A stretch of 64,000 bases of DNA from Candidatus Eiseniibacteriota bacterium (GTDB taxonomy: Bacteria; Orphanbacterota; Orphanbacteria; Orphanbacterales; Orphanbacteraceae), in contig JAJCZU010000004.1 in the NCBI GenBank assembly GCA_029262235.1, forward strand, positions 835,330-899,329, read 5' to 3'. Below, in pieces: positions 33,974 through 44,000 of the stretch. The notes beneath the pieces are model-generated. The model did no database searches. It was given only the letters and a program-made list of their open reading frames with translations, and had not been told where the DNA came from. The number at the start of each line of letters is the position of its first letter. Within the stretch, counting starts at the first letter, position 1. Made by a program: the position numbers and the translations under genes.

Positions 33974-34821
33974 ACTGGTTTCGCAATCAAGGTTTTTTCA
34001 GTCTCGTGCTCATCGCTTCCCTCGCTCTCTGGGGATGTGGCGATGACGATAACCCGTCGAATCCCGGAGACGGCGGCGGCAGCAGTGAAACGGCGCCCGA
34101 ACTTCCCTCGACGGCGTCCTTCACGTTCGACGCGTCGGATGTCGCATTCTTCGACACGTCGGCAAAAACGGCCACGAACTTCCACTGGTTCAATGCCGCC
34201 ACCCGCGTCGCGATCGTATGGGGCATCTCCTCGCTTTCGGTCGCCATTCCCGCGGTGCTCTTCGCCGGCGTCGTAAACGCCGACCCGGAGCCCACGCGCC
34301 AGAACGACGGTACGTGGGTCTGGGCGCACACGACGTCGAACGGCGGACTCCAGTCTCAGGTGATCGGTGACCCGGGCGAGGGCTTCGTAAACTGGACCTT
34401 CCAGACCATCGCGAATCCGACTTCCGAGAGTGCCGAGACGAGAATGTGGTTTTACGGTACGACATCGAACGGGGGAGAGTCGGCAACCTGGACATTCATC
34501 GCAGCCGACAGGGAAGGCGCGCCGACCGTTGCCCGGGTCGACTACGAAGAAACGGCGAACGGCAGGACCCTGAGTTTCACGGATCTCTATAATGAGCCGG
34601 GCGCGGACGAAACGCTCGGCGACGCGCTCACGTTCACGGTCGACGGCGACGCGCGTTCGATCGATTTCGTGGACGGCCAGTCGAACGACATCTGGTTCAT
34701 CGAATGGAACGAAAGCACTGCGATCGGGAGCATTCAGGTGCCGGAATACAACGGCGGCGAAAAGGGCTGCTGGGACGAAACGCTCGAAGACGTCGACTGT
34801 CCGGTCGCGCTGACGCAGTAG
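33970..34821 (+). CDS. Lipoprotein of unknown function
   Basis: The 283-residue product starts at GTG with a lipoprotein signal ([13 protein letters not shown], lipidated Cys about residue 22). The linker [17 protein letters not shown] closely resembles that of the lipoprotein at 8643. The rest is beta-rich with many Trp and Asp residues ('[13 protein letters not shown]', '[12 protein letters not shown]', '[10 protein letters not shown]'), which suggests a lipocalin- or sandwich-like outer-membrane domain. I do not know its role. It overlaps the smr stop codon by four bases and is 28 bases from mutM. Confidence 0.75.
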   Translation: MNWFRNQGFFSLVLIASLALWGCGDDDNPSNPGDGGGSSETAPELPSTASFTFDASDVAFFDTSAKTATNFHWFNAATRVAIVWGISSLSVAIPAVLFAGVVNADPEPTRQNDGTWVWAHTTSNGGLQSQVIGDPGEGFVNWTFQTIANPTSESAETRMWFYGTTSNGGESATWTFIAADREGAPTVARVDYEETANGRTLSFTDLYNEPGADETLGDALTFTVDGDARSIDFVDGQSNDIWFIEWNESTAIGSIQVPEYNGGEKGCWDETLEDVDCPVALTQ

Positions 34822-34849
34822 CCAACGGCCTCGCCGAAGGGAACCTGAC

Positions 34850-35749
34850 GTGCCCGAGTATCCGGACATCGTCGTGTATGTCGAAAGGCTCGAGGCGCAC
34901 GCCGCGGGGAAGATCCTCGAAGGCGTGCGTCTCGTTTCGCCGTTCGTGCTTCGCACCGCCGAGCCGCCGATTCAATCCATCATGAAACAGAAGGTGCTCG
35001 GCTTTCGCCGCATCGGGAAGCGGATCGTGTGGGAGTTTCCCGATGATCTGTTCCTCGTGATGCATCTCATGATCGCGGGGCGGCTGCGCTGGAAAGCAAA
35101 GGGCGTCAAGGTGCCGCGGCGCTACGGCCTGGCGGCGTTCGACTTCGAAGACGGTTCGCTGCTGTTCACGGAAGCGGGTTCGAAGAAGCGCGCGTCGATG
35201 CATGTCGTGCGGGGGGAGGCCGCGCTCGCGGCTCATGACCCGGGCGGGCTCGAAGTGCTCGATGCCTCGCGGGACGCGTTTCGCGAGCGACTCACGCTTC
35301 GGAATCACACCGTGAAGCGGGCGCTGACCGACCCGCGGCTCTTCAGCGGCATCGGGAACGCGTACTCCGACGAGATCCTGCATCGCGCGCGGCTCACGCC
35401 CCTCAAATGGACCACTCGCCTGACGGGCGACGAGATCGCGCGCCTCTACGACGCGATTCGGGAGACGCTGCTCGCGTGGGCCGAGGACCTGCGCCGCGAA
35501 GTGGGCGACGGCTTTCCCGACAAGGTGACGGCGTTTCGAAAGGGGATGGCCGTGCACGGCCGCTACGGAGAACCGTGCCCCGTATGCGAAACGAAAGTGC
35601 AGCGGATCAAGTACGCGTCGAACGAGTGCAATTACTGCCCCCGCTGCCAGACCGGGGGCAAGCTCCTCGCCGACCGTTCGCTCTCGCGGCTTCTCAAAGG
35701 CGACTGGCCGAAGACGATCGAAGAGCTCGAGGAGGGGCGCTTTCCGTAG
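34850..35749 (+). CDS. mutM: Formamidopyrimidine-DNA glycosylase family protein (MutM/Nei-like)
   Basis: It removes oxidised bases (such as 8-oxoguanine or formamidopyrimidines) and cuts the abasic site. The GTG start gives the required Met-Pro-Glu N-terminus; Pro2 and Glu3 are the catalytic residues of the family. The body has the H2TH pattern '[19 protein letters not shown]' near residues 160-180 and a C-terminal zinc finger (CPVC ... CNYC/CPRC). At 299 residues it is slightly longer than typical MutM, with the extra residues after the finger. AAGGGA lies before the GTG. It is the third gene of the smr-lipoprotein operon. Confidence 0.9.
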   Translation: MPEYPDIVVYVERLEAHAAGKILEGVRLVSPFVLRTAEPPIQSIMKQKVLGFRRIGKRIVWEFPDDLFLVMHLMIAGRLRWKAKGVKVPRRYGLAAFDFEDGSLLFTEAGSKKRASMHVVRGEAALAAHDPGGLEVLDASRDAFRERLTLRNHTVKRALTDPRLFSGIGNAYSDEILHRARLTPLKWTTRLTGDEIARLYDAIRETLLAWAEDLRREVGDGFPDKVTAFRKGMAVHGRYGEPCPVCETKVQRIKYASNECNYCPRCQTGGKLLADRSLSRLLKGDWPKTIEELEEGRFP

Positions 35750-35812
35750 TCGTGTTTCGCGCCCTCGTCGGTGCTTCACCACACACGCACTGCGGCTTTT
35801 TCGAATCGTCCC

Positions 35813-36364
35813 CTACTTCAGCCGCCATGCCATCACGGCGCCCACGAGCCCGAACGAAATCACGTGATCGGCCGCGTTCACGAGCGTGAAGCCGGTCGGA
35901 TGAAACCACCAGTTCCAGTTCATGAAGTCGACCGCGAGCGCGATGAAGACTCCGACGAGCAGCCCGAACCGGATCTTGGCGCCCGCGCCCGGAAGGTTCG
36001 GAAGCGCGAGCGTCATGAGGTACGCGAGAATCATCGCGGAGAAGATGTTGAAAACGATCGACCGGATGAACGTGGCCGGCGCCATCGGATCGTAGCCGTC
36101 GGGCCTATAGATCATGAACGGGATCGCGGGCCCCGTGCGGGCCTTGTTCATCCACTCTTCGCTCATCTCCTTCGAAGGGGGGAGGCCGGGAAAGTGGTAG
36201 ACGCCGGCTTCGCGCATTTCGCTGAACGGCGCGCCCGCGGGCACGACCGCATCCGGCACGTTGTGCATGTCGATCGCGTGCCACGGGAGCGCCATCCACG
36301 ACACGCTGTTCCATACGAAAAGAACGATTCCGCCGAGAATGCCTGCAATGAGAATGCGCCTCAT
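35813..36364 (-). CDS. Hypothetical four-helix membrane protein
   Basis: The 183-residue protein has membrane segments near residues 3-24, 104-124, 132-150 and 160-180. A soluble loop between the first two contains 'WHAIDMHNVPDAVVPAGAPF' and 'FPGLPPS'. The loop should lie outside the cytoplasm. Similar proteins annotated as hypothetical exist in several phyla, but no function is known to me. AGGGGA precedes ATG 36364; the upstream ATG at 36379 is less likely. It is 33 bases downstream of the barrel-protein gene on the same strand, so they may be co-transcribed. Confidence 0.65.
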   Translation of the reverse strand: MRRILIAGILGGIVLFVWNSVSWMALPWHAIDMHNVPDAVVPAGAPFSEMREAGVYHFPGLPPSKEMSEEWMNKARTGPAIPFMIYRPDGYDPMAPATFIRSIVFNIFSAMILAYLMTLALPNLPGAGAKIRFGLLVGVFIALAVDFMNWNWWFHPTGFTLVNAADHVISFGLVGAVMAWRLK

Positions 36365-36397
36365 GAGATTCCCCTTCATGAATGAGTGCAGTGCGAA

Positions 36398-37036
36398 CTA
36401 CGAGAGGTCGATCCACCAGCTCGCCGCGACGCGAATTTCCGCCGCGGTCCCTTCCTCGCTGATCGGAAGGGCGACTTCAGCCGACGAATTGTCCGGGAAC
36501 GTCAGCGTGGCCTTCGCCGTTTCCCACTGGATGAAGTCGAGGCGCAGGTTCACGTCGAGCGCGAAGAGATCCGAGAAGAAGTAGTAGAAGCCGCCGCCCC
36601 CGATCAGCCCGCCGCCTGTCGTTTCGAAATCGAACGCGCCCTCGCTCGTCTTCAGCGAGAAGTAGCCCACCCCGCCCATGAGATAAGGCCGGAACGTTTC
36701 GAGGTCACGGAACACGCCGAGGAACTCGAGCCCGAAGTTTCCGAAATTGACGGCGTCGCCGTCGCGCTCGGTTTCGTGCCGCGTGCCGCCGACCGATGCC
36801 CGCATCGCGAAGACAGGGCCGAAGCCGTAGCCTGCCACGAGGTTACCGCCGACGCCGGTTTCCTTGATGCGCGCGCCCTCTTCACTGCCCGGGTCTTCTT
36901 CCGTGCCGAGATGACTCGTGCCGAGACCGACCCCCACGAGCCACTTCTCTTCGATGTCCGTGGCGAGTGCGGCCGATGGCAGCAGCAGCCCGGCGATCAA
37001 TCCGGTGATCAGCAACGTCAGGAAACTCTTTTTCAT
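36398..37036 (-). CDS. Outer-membrane beta-barrel protein (OmpA-like barrel type)
   Basis: The 212-residue product has a signal peptide (LLITGLIAGLLLPSAALA) and alternating strands, including WLVGVGLGTSHLG, 'VGGNLVAGYGFGPVFAMRAS', 'YLMGGVGYFS' and a last strand ending in AASWWIDLS. This fits an eight-strand outer-membrane barrel of the generic outer-membrane-protein type; no enzymatic motif is seen. It begins at ATG 37036 with GAGGGGG upstream. It is the first gene of a possible two-gene unit with the membrane protein downstream. Confidence 0.78.
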   Translation of the reverse strand: MKKSFLTLLITGLIAGLLLPSAALATDIEEKWLVGVGLGTSHLGTEEDPGSEEGARIKETGVGGNLVAGYGFGPVFAMRASVGGTRHETERDGDAVNFGNFGLEFLGVFRDLETFRPYLMGGVGYFSLKTSEGAFDFETTGGGLIGGGGFYYFFSDLFALDVNLRLDFIQWETAKATLTFPDNSSAEVALPISEEGTAAEIRVAASWWIDLS

Positions 37037-37110
37037 GCGGCCCCCTCAGGTAAGATGTCGAGGTCGAAAACTGGCGGATCAACAATGCGAACAGAGTAAA
37101 CAGTGAAACG

Positions 37111-38700
37111 ATGATTGGGAAGAAAATCCGGCAGAGGCGCAGTGGGCGAGAGCACGGGCCGAAGCGGGCACGGGTTCGGGCACGGGCCGGGACGCGCTAT
37201 CAGGTGGTGCGCTACCGGGCATTAACGTGCGCGCTTGCGATTTCGTTCGCCCTCTCCGCCTTCATCGGCTTCTCCAGCTTCACCGGCTGCGCCCGCGATG
37301 CGGTGCCGCGCGCCGATCGAGCCCCGAATGTCGTGCTGATCGTGCTCGAGTCGCTGCGCGCCGATCACCTCGCGTGCTACGGATACGAACGCGCAACATC
37401 GCCTGTACTCGACGCGTTCGCAGCGCGCGCCGTCCGCTACGCGAACGCGCATTCCGTGACGAGCTGGACGCTCCCTTCGCATGCGTCGATTCTGACCGGC
37501 GAGTACCCGGCCGTGCATGGCGTCACCGAACCGGACCACAGCCTCGCGGACGGATTCGAAACTCTCGCCGAGCGGCTGGCCGGAGTCGGGGGGGCGCCTG
37601 AGGATCGAGACCAGTCGTACGATCGTGCGCAGTCGTACGATCGTGCGCCGCCTTACGAAACCGCGGCCTTCGTCGGGGCGCCGTTTCTGCGTCGTCCGTA
37701 CAATCTGCACCAGGGCTTCGCGATTTACGACGACGAGGCCGCGTCACCTACGAATGTCGAAGGGCATGCGGACGTCACGAATCCCGCGATCGAAGCGAAG
37801 GTCATGCGCTACCTCGAGGGCCGGCACGACGATCCCTTCTTCTTATATGTGCATTTGTGGGACATCCACTTCGACTACATTCCGCCTCCCCCGTACGACA
37901 CGATGTTCGTCGACGAAGCGTGCGAGCCGTTTCCGATCACCGCGATGCCGTTCAACGAGGCGGTGCGGCCGAACATGAGCGCTGCGCGGCTACGCTACCT
38001 GATTTCGCAGTACGACGGCGAAATTCGCTGCACCGACGCGCTCGTCGGGCGCATCTTCGATCGTCTGAAAGAACGCGGCGACTGGGACCGCACGGTCGTT
38101 GTCGTGACTTCGGATCATGGCGAAGAGTTCTTCGAACACGGGGAGAGCGGGCACAAGAAGAACCTGCACGGCACTTCGCTCCGGGTGCCCCTGATGATCA
38201 AGCCCGCGGGTGCGTTCGAACCGCGCGTGATCGACGAACCGTTCAGCCTTGCCGACCTGGCCGGCCGGATTCTCACGCTCGCGGGGGACGACGGCCGCCC
38301 GGGCACCGAAAGCACTGCCGACACCGATCGTTTCGAGGGCGACAGACCCGACCAGGCGCCCGTGTTCGCCGAACTCGACCTCAACCTGCATGCGCTCGTT
38401 GACGGCGAGATCGTCGCGAGCCGGGTCGACCACCACGAGTCGATCGAGGCGGACGGCTGGAAGCTGATCCGGCTGCCCCGGAAAGGGGGCGTGCTGCTGT
38501 TCCACATCGCGGGAGGCGATCGCGGCGAGAAGCGCGATCTGGCGGCCGCCCAACCCGAGCGCGTGCATACATTGCTGGCAGCTCTCGACGCCCGGAACGC
38601 GGCGGCCGAGGCCAGAATGGCGGCCACGCCGGCAGGTCGCATCGTGCTCGACGAAGACGAAAAAGACCGTCTCAGAGGGCTCGGCTATCTCGGCCGCTGA
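37111..38700 (+). CDS. Alkaline-phosphatase-superfamily (sulfatase-like) hydrolase, lipoprotein
   Basis: This is an exported metal-dependent hydrolase of 529 residues. A basic N-terminus and membrane segment end in FSSFTGC, a likely lipobox. Metal-binding motifs of the sulfatase fold are present: VLIVLESLRADHLACYGY (with an acidic residue and Asp) and VVTSDHGEEFFEHGESGHKK. The nucleophile motif is T120-L-P-S-H124 instead of (C/S)-x-P-x-R. A true formylglycine sulfatase needs Cys or Ser, so this is more likely a phosphodiesterase, phosphatase or transferase using Thr. An in-frame 18-bp tandem duplication (37612-37647) gives repeated QSYDRA. The start lacks a ribosome binding site. Confidence 0.82.
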   Translation: MIGKKIRQRRSGREHGPKRARVRARAGTRYQVVRYRALTCALAISFALSAFIGFSSFTGCARDAVPRADRAPNVVLIVLESLRADHLACYGYERATSPVLDAFAARAVRYANAHSVTSWTLPSHASILTGEYPAVHGVTEPDHSLADGFETLAERLAGVGGAPEDRDQSYDRAQSYDRAPPYETAAFVGAPFLRRPYNLHQGFAIYDDEAASPTNVEGHADVTNPAIEAKVMRYLEGRHDDPFFLYVHLWDIHFDYIPPPPYDTMFVDEACEPFPITAMPFNEAVRPNMSAARLRYLISQYDGEIRCTDALVGRIFDRLKERGDWDRTVVVVTSDHGEEFFEHGESGHKKNLHGTSLRVPLMIKPAGAFEPRVIDEPFSLADLAGRILTLAGDDGRPGTESTADTDRFEGDRPDQAPVFAELDLNLHALVDGEIVASRVDHHESIEADGWKLIRLPRKGGVLLFHIAGGDRGEKRDLAAAQPERVHTLLAALDARNAAAEARMAATPAGRIVLDEDEKDRLRGLGYLGR

Positions 38701-38702
38701 TC

Positions 38703-38731
38703 TTGACGAGGGCCATGCCGGGCCGTAAACT
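38703..38731 (+). promoter_or_regulatory. Promoter of the SurA-like foldase gene
   Basis: TTGACG (38703-38708), a 17-base spacer and TAAACT (38726-38731) begin two bases after the upstream stop codon. The leader is about 80 bases. Confidence 0.65.
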
Positions 38732-38820
38732 GAATGGAGATCCATAACCCCTTTTTTGATCCGGATGATCAACCTCCTGATCCTGAACTACTAATGGAAA
38801 GCCTTGGAAAGGACCGTTTT

Positions 38821-39855
38821 ATGTCTCGAATCATGCTGGTTGGCCTTGTTGCGGCGCTCGCGCTCTACGGATGCGCGAAGAACGAGGTCGACTTCTCCGA
38901 AGCGCAGTCGGGAGCTCCGGCGGCCCAGGCTGCGGCCAACGATGCCTTCGCCCCGTCCGGCGAGGCAGGCGCCGTTTTCGCCTCCGTCAACGGCACCCCG
39001 ATCACGACCGCCGACGTCGACAACGAAGTCGCCCGCATTTTTCGCCAGATGGGAGGCGGCAGCCCGTTCCAGGCCGAGCAGATGAAAGAGCAGATCTTCG
39101 CGCAGGCCCAGGAAAATCTCATCAACAAGATCGTGCTCTACGACGCCGTGAAAGAGCAGCGGATCGAAGTGGCCGAGGAAGAACTGGCCGCGCGGTTCAA
39201 CGACTACCGCGCCCAGTTCCCGTCCCAGGAAGTCTTCGAAGAGCAGATTCGCCGCATGGGCTTCACCGAGCAGGAGCTCAAAGAAGAGATGGCGATGAAC
39301 ATTCAGATCCAGAAGCTGCTCGAATCGAATACCAAGGCCGTTTCGCTCCCGTCCACGGATGATTGCCGCGCCTTCTATGACGCCAATGTCGAGGCGTTCT
39401 CGAGCGGTGAGGAAGTGCACGCGAGCCACATCCTGCTTCGCCTCGACCAGACCGCTGACGAAGCCGCCAAGAGCGCGGCCCAGGCCAGCCTGACCGACCT
39501 TCGCAAGCAGATCGTGGCCGGCGCCGACTTCGCCGAACTCGCCACCGCGCACTCGGACTGCCCGAGCAAAGCGCAGGGCGGCGATCTCGGATGGTTCGAA
39601 CGCGGCCGCATGGTCGAACCGTTCGATGAGGCTGCCTTCGGCCTGAAGCCCGGCGAGATCAGCCCCGTGATCGAGACGCAGTTCGGCTATCACATCATCA
39701 AGTGCGCCGAGCGGAAAGCCGCCGAGACGAAAGCGTTCGAAGAGGTCTTGAACGACATTCAGAACGGGCTTCAGGAAGAGCGTCGCAACGAGCAGTACTC
39801 GAATTACATCGAAGAGCTGCGTGGCAAAGCCGACGTCAAAATGGAAAACGGATAG
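38821..39855 (+). CDS. Parvulin-type peptidyl-prolyl isomerase lipoprotein (SurA/PrsA-like)
   Basis: It assists folding of exported proteins. The 344 residues start with a lipoprotein signal ending ALALYGC. A SurA_N-like helical chaperone segment covers about 50-175 ('[19 protein letters not shown]'). The parvulin domain covers about 195-300, with [20 protein letters not shown] and '[20 protein letters not shown]'. The helical tail is Lys/Glu-rich. ATG 38821 follows AAAGGA; the longer frame from 38734 would begin only just past the promoter and add an acidic segment before the signal. A 160-bp palindrome begins 11 bases after the stop. Confidence 0.93.
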   Translation: MSRIMLVGLVAALALYGCAKNEVDFSEAQSGAPAAQAAANDAFAPSGEAGAVFASVNGTPITTADVDNEVARIFRQMGGGSPFQAEQMKEQIFAQAQENLINKIVLYDAVKEQRIEVAEEELAARFNDYRAQFPSQEVFEEQIRRMGFTEQELKEEMAMNIQIQKLLESNTKAVSLPSTDDCRAFYDANVEAFSSGEEVHASHILLRLDQTADEAAKSAAQASLTDLRKQIVAGADFAELATAHSDCPSKAQGGDLGWFERGRMVEPFDEAAFGLKPGEISPVIETQFGYHIIKCAERKAAETKAFEEVLNDIQNGLQEERRNEQYSNYIEELRGKADVKMENG

Positions 39856-39865
39856 GGGGCTCGCG

Positions 39866-40026
39866 AACGGAGTTCCGGAAGCCCGCGAGTCTGGAGAAAG
39901 AGACGCGAGATCGTCGCTTTCCTCGGCGCGCTCGTCCTGGCCAAATGGCCAATGCAAGAAGCCTCGCGCGCTCCGGAAAGCAACTCCTCGCGTCTCGTGC
40001 AGAGTCTCGCGGGTTCCGAAACCCGT
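39866..40026. repeat. Palindromic intergenic element, copy D (160 bp)
   Basis: The longest member is an imperfect inverted repeat with matched blocks at CCCGCGAG/CTCGCGGG, AGACGCGAG/CTCGCGTCT, GCTTTCC/GGAAAGC and CGCGC/GCGCG. The tip reads TGGCCAAATGGCCA. With the terminator-like hairpin that follows it fills most of the gap 39856-40188, which has no gene. Confidence 0.85.
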
Positions 40027-40060
40027 CCGCTCGCCGCGAGTATTGGACTAAACAGCGAAT

Positions 40061-40090
40061 GCCCCTTGCACCGAATGTGCGCGGGGCATT
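40061..40090 (+). terminator. Terminator-like hairpin downstream of the foldase gene
   Basis: GCCCCTTGCAC and GTGCGCGGGGC pair around CGAAT, followed by ATTTA. The stem may extend through ACAGC/GCTGT. The bases ACAGCGAATGCCC and GCACCGAATGTGCGCGGGGC recur at 40616-40650. Confidence 0.65.
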
Positions 40091-40188
40091 TAGCTGTCGG
40101 GGGACTGTTTTGCTTCTGCCCGTGTGAGCTTCTGGGATCGTGATACGCTGATTGCTCACGCATACGTTTCATCGAAACGGGAGATACC

Positions 40189-40596
40189 TTGAAGCGAAAA
40201 CGGACTCGCGCACTGTCGACAGGGATGAAGATCATGTTGATCTGTTGTCAGGTGATGCTCCTGCAGAGTTCCTGTGCATCGCGGCTCATCGAAAGCAGGC
40301 CGATGACATCGCCGTCATCCGTTCTCGTGCCCGGGGACATTGGTACTCGTGTCAAGGTGCGCGTTTCTGACAATACCGTCTCCGGTTTCTTGACCGCCTA
40401 TACGGACTCCTCTTTGTCTGTGGCGAATGATGCATCGAGGGAAGGTCGGGAGATACCAGCAAGCGAGATTGAATCCATCGAACTCGTCAAGGTCAACGCC
40501 CCAAAGGCAATTGTTATGGGGAGCTTCGTAGTCTTATTCCTGACCTTCGGGTTCGTGCTCCTCTTCGGATCGAATTACTTCAACTACATCAGCTGA
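40189..40596 (+). CDS. Small lipoprotein-like membrane protein, function unknown
   Basis: The 135-residue product has a hydrophobic N-terminal export segment ending near LLQSSCAS (possible lipobox). A short beta domain follows with an SH3- or LSm-like pattern ('DIGTRVKVRVSDNTVSGFLT'), then a C-terminal membrane helix (about 110-130). TTG 40189 is the proposed start because GGGAG lies 7-8 bases upstream; ATG 40225 is an alternative that shortens the basic N-region. The gene stands alone and is followed by a strong terminator. Confidence 0.6.
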   Translation: MKRKRTRALSTGMKIMLICCQVMLLQSSCASRLIESRPMTSPSSVLVPGDIGTRVKVRVSDNTVSGFLTAYTDSSLSVANDASREGREIPASEIESIELVKVNAPKAIVMGSFVVLFLTFGFVLLFGSNYFNYIS

Positions 40597-40624
40597 TTGC
40601 CGCCGCTAGCCCTGGACAGCGAAT

Positions 40625-40654
40625 GCCCGCGCACCGAATGTGCGCGGGGCTTTT
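40625..40654 (+). terminator. Intrinsic terminator of the small membrane protein gene
   Basis: GCCCGCGCAC and GTGCGCGGGGC pair around CGAAT and are followed by TTTTCTC. Confidence 0.85.
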
Positions 40655-40676
40655 CTCGTGAACTGCTATCCGTCAA

Positions 40677-40740
40677 CTTCTTCTCTCTCTGTCTCTCTCT
40701 CTGTCTCTCTCTGTCTCTCTGTGTCTTCCCTGTCCTCTCC
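40677..40740. repeat. TC/TCTG microsatellite tract
   Basis: Repeated TCTCTCTGTC units run for about 60 bases after the terminator. With copy C and a second pyrimidine tract (41007-41046) it occupies the gap 40597-41045, where no gene is visible. Confidence 0.85.
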
Positions 40741-40903
40741 GTGTTCCCCCCTGATTCCTCTCGCTTCAAAAGCCGATCGCGACGCACATCGGCCAGGCGT
40801 TGGAGATATGCGAAGTATCGACGAGTAGAACGGAAGTAGACGAGCCAGGTGCCGAGCGACGAGATGAGCAGTAAGCCGTGCGAAGTGAAGTGACGAATGC
40901 TCC

Positions 40904-41000
40904 GGGGGCGAGGAGTCGTTCTACGGATCCCGCGAGGCCTCCGTACTTGGCCATTTGGCCAGGTCGAGCGGGATCCGGAGTGACGACGACTTCGCCCTCA
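40904..41000. repeat. Palindromic intergenic element, copy C
   Basis: The 97-bp imperfect palindrome is paired through GGGGGCGA/TCGCCCTC, GTCGT/ACGAC and CGGATCCCGC/GCGGGATCCG. The tip reads TGGCCATTTGGCCA, the inverse of copy D. It lies at the 3' end of the large minus-strand fusion gene, with a polypyrimidine tract between. Confidence 0.8.
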
Positions 41001-41045
41001 GATCTTCGCTCTTCTCTTCTCTTCTTCTTTCTCTTCTTCTTTCTC

Positions 41046-44000
41046 TTACCCCGGCGTATTGCGGATCAGCTTCAACTCAGCCCGAATGTCGTCACGATTC
41101 GGCGCCAGTTCTGTGGCGATCACAAACTCCCGCTCGGCTTCGGCGTTCATGCCGCGGACGGCGTAGCAGCGGGCGAGTTCGAGGCGCGCTTCGACGTTCG
41201 AGGGATCGATGCCGACGGCGAGCCGGAACTCGATCGACGCGCGTTCGAACTGGCGCGCTTCGAGAAGGCGTCGTCCCATGTCGGTGCGGAAGCCGGAATC
41301 GGCGGGGTCGATGGCGATCGTGCCGCCGCGGGCGCCGGGAATCGTGCGGGCGCCGTGCGGCGCTTCACGCAGTGAAATCTGAATGGCGATGCGATCGACG
41401 GAACGCTGCAGGAAGCTACGCATGTCCTGTCTTTCGATCGGAAGCGCAAGCGCGGTCTGGAACTCGCCGAGGGACTCGTCGAGGCGGCGCGAAGCTTCGA
41501 GCGCACGCGCGTAGCGGAAATGGGGCATCGCCTGGTCCGGTGCTGCGGCAAGCGCTTCGTGAAAGAGCGCTTCGCCATGCTCGCGCATACCGACCACCCA
41601 GTAACGATCGGCCAGGTCGCAGAGGCCTTCGATGCCGAGGCCGCTTTCGGCGCGCGCCAGTTCGGCGTCGATGATCGCGTTGAACTGCTGGCCCACGTGC
41701 TGGAGAACGGGGGAGGCTTCCTGGTTGAGCCGGTTCGCGAACGGCCGGGCCTCGGCCCACTCGCCGGCGCGCACGCTCAGCATGACGCGCGCGAGCGCGC
41801 TCGCCCCGGTTTCCGGGCCGCGAATCTTCGTGAGTGTCTCGGCAACCTTGTCCCATTCGCCGCGCACCCGATACAGGCGAAACAGATTCCACTGCACCAC
41901 GGCGTTGTCGGGCGCCTGACGAAGCGCATCGAGAAAACGCGTCTCGTCTTCGGGGCGGGAACCGCCGATCGCGTGCAGGTTCGGGTCGTCGGGGGTTTCG
42001 CGGAACGCTTCGCCGAGATGAATGTCGGTCCGCCAGATGCGGCCGAATTCGTCGGGCAGGTTCGCTTCGATCCACCGAATCGTCTGCGCTTCAAGCAGAT
42101 GATACGCCGACGCTTCGTACCGCCTGAGTTCGTCGATGACTTCAGCCGAATCTTCGGGCGCAATCGTGAGATACGGCGCGATGCTCGAGCGGTGAAAGCG
42201 CATCGCGTCGATGATTTCGGGGCGCGTGCGCAGTTCGCGCGAATACTCGAGATACGGTTTGGAGTCGCTGTTGATCGGGACGCCCTTCGTGTAGATCGAT
42301 AGGTCGTTTTCGTCCATCAGATGATACGCGAGCAACTGATACGGGTCGTTCATCGTGTAGTTCTCGAGTTCGGTCCGCACCGGCTCCTGCGCTGCGCGCG
42401 CGACGAACTCGTCCCAGTCGACCGCGAGCTCGTCGAGAGTCCCGATCACGACGAGGTGATTGGGGTTCACGTACCACATGGACGAATGCGGGAACACGGA
42501 AACGAACGTCTTCAGCAGAATCTGAAACTGCTGTTCGGTGAAGCTGTTGTTCGGCACCCACGCGCAGACGGCGCCGCCTGGCGCGAGCTTCTTCTTGCAC
42601 TCTTCGTAGAACTCCACGGTGTAAAGCGCGGGGCTGTGGCTCGGGTGAATGGCGTTGAACGAAATGAGATCGTACCGGGCGTCGGTCCGGAACACGTAGC
42701 TGCGCCCGTCGTCGATCGTGAGCTTGAACTTGGGATCCTGCATGACGCCGTGGTTCACCGATTTGAAGTACTCGGCCGTTTCGACTTCGTTCGGGACGAG
42801 TTCGATGCAGTGGACCTCCTCGACGGTCGGGTGAAGCGTGGCGCCGTACGACGTCGAGCCGAGACCGAAGCCGATCACGAGCACTTTTTCGGGATCGTCG
42901 ATCAGGAAGAGCGGCACATGCGAGAGCATCAGGTGAACCTGCATGTCGGTGTACGTCGTGTATGCGGTCGACTCACCGTTGATATTGAGTTCGAGGTGGT
43001 CGGAGTTCACGTCGCGCAGCACGGCGAGCGAGGCCGTGGCCCCTTCGTTCGCGTACAGCAGTTCCATCGGCCGGTTCGGGTTTTTGAAATGGCGGCTCTG
43101 GAGCACCATCGGCCGGTCGCTCGACATCGCGAAGTTGACGACGCCGGCAAAGATCAGAACCAGCGCGGCCGAGAGCGCGAATGTCATGCCCGTGCGTCGG
43201 CCGCGCGCCCGCGCGAGCAGGATACACGCGCCGAGCACGAGGTTGATCGCCGCGATCAGGGCCATGCTGCGCGTGAGTCCCATGAGCGGCAGCAGGAAGA
43301 AGCCGGCCGTGGCCGCTCCGAGAATGGAACCGATCGTATTCGATGCGTAGACGTCGCCGATCGTGGCCCCGAAGCCTTTGCCCGCGCGCACGTAGAGCGC
43401 GCTCGCCAGCGGAAACGCGAGCCCCATCAGGAACGTGGGAATGAGCATGATCGCGAAGCTGCCGCCGGCGCGCGCCATGATGTACTGCCACCAGTTGTCG
43501 CTCGGGAGCGACTGCTCGAGTGTGCGAATGATCTCGAACAGATTGCCGAAGACGGAGATCGAAAGCGCGCCGAACACGCCGATCGCGATTTCGATCACCG
43601 CGAAAGCGATCAGCAGGTTGCGTCCCTTGCGAAAGAAGAGGGGGTAGGCGGCGCTGCCGAGCGCGAGCCCGAACAGAAACGTCGTAAGAATAATCGTGAA
43701 CGCGTACACTGCGAACCAGCCGAGGAAGAACAGCAGCGAACGCGTCCAGAGCACTTCGTAGGCGAGCGACGTGAAGCCGGCGATCGCGAACAGCACGAGT
43801 ACGAGCTTCGGCGATACGCCGTCTTCGGTCGGGGCGCTGGCCGAGGCGCGCGCGGCGCTGGCGTGCGCGGCGGTCTCGGTCTCGGTGCGCGGGGTCTCCC
43901 AGCGCGCCACGAAGAAGGCGCCGAGCGCGGCCGCGATGTTGAGCGCCATCGCAAGCGCCACCGTGCCGTCGATACCGAGGCTCGGGATCAGGAAGAAGCC

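Noticed and set aside
40677-41046. Possible CRISPR array
   Set aside because: The repeats are 2-8 base microsatellite units without regular unique spacers, and no cas gene is near.
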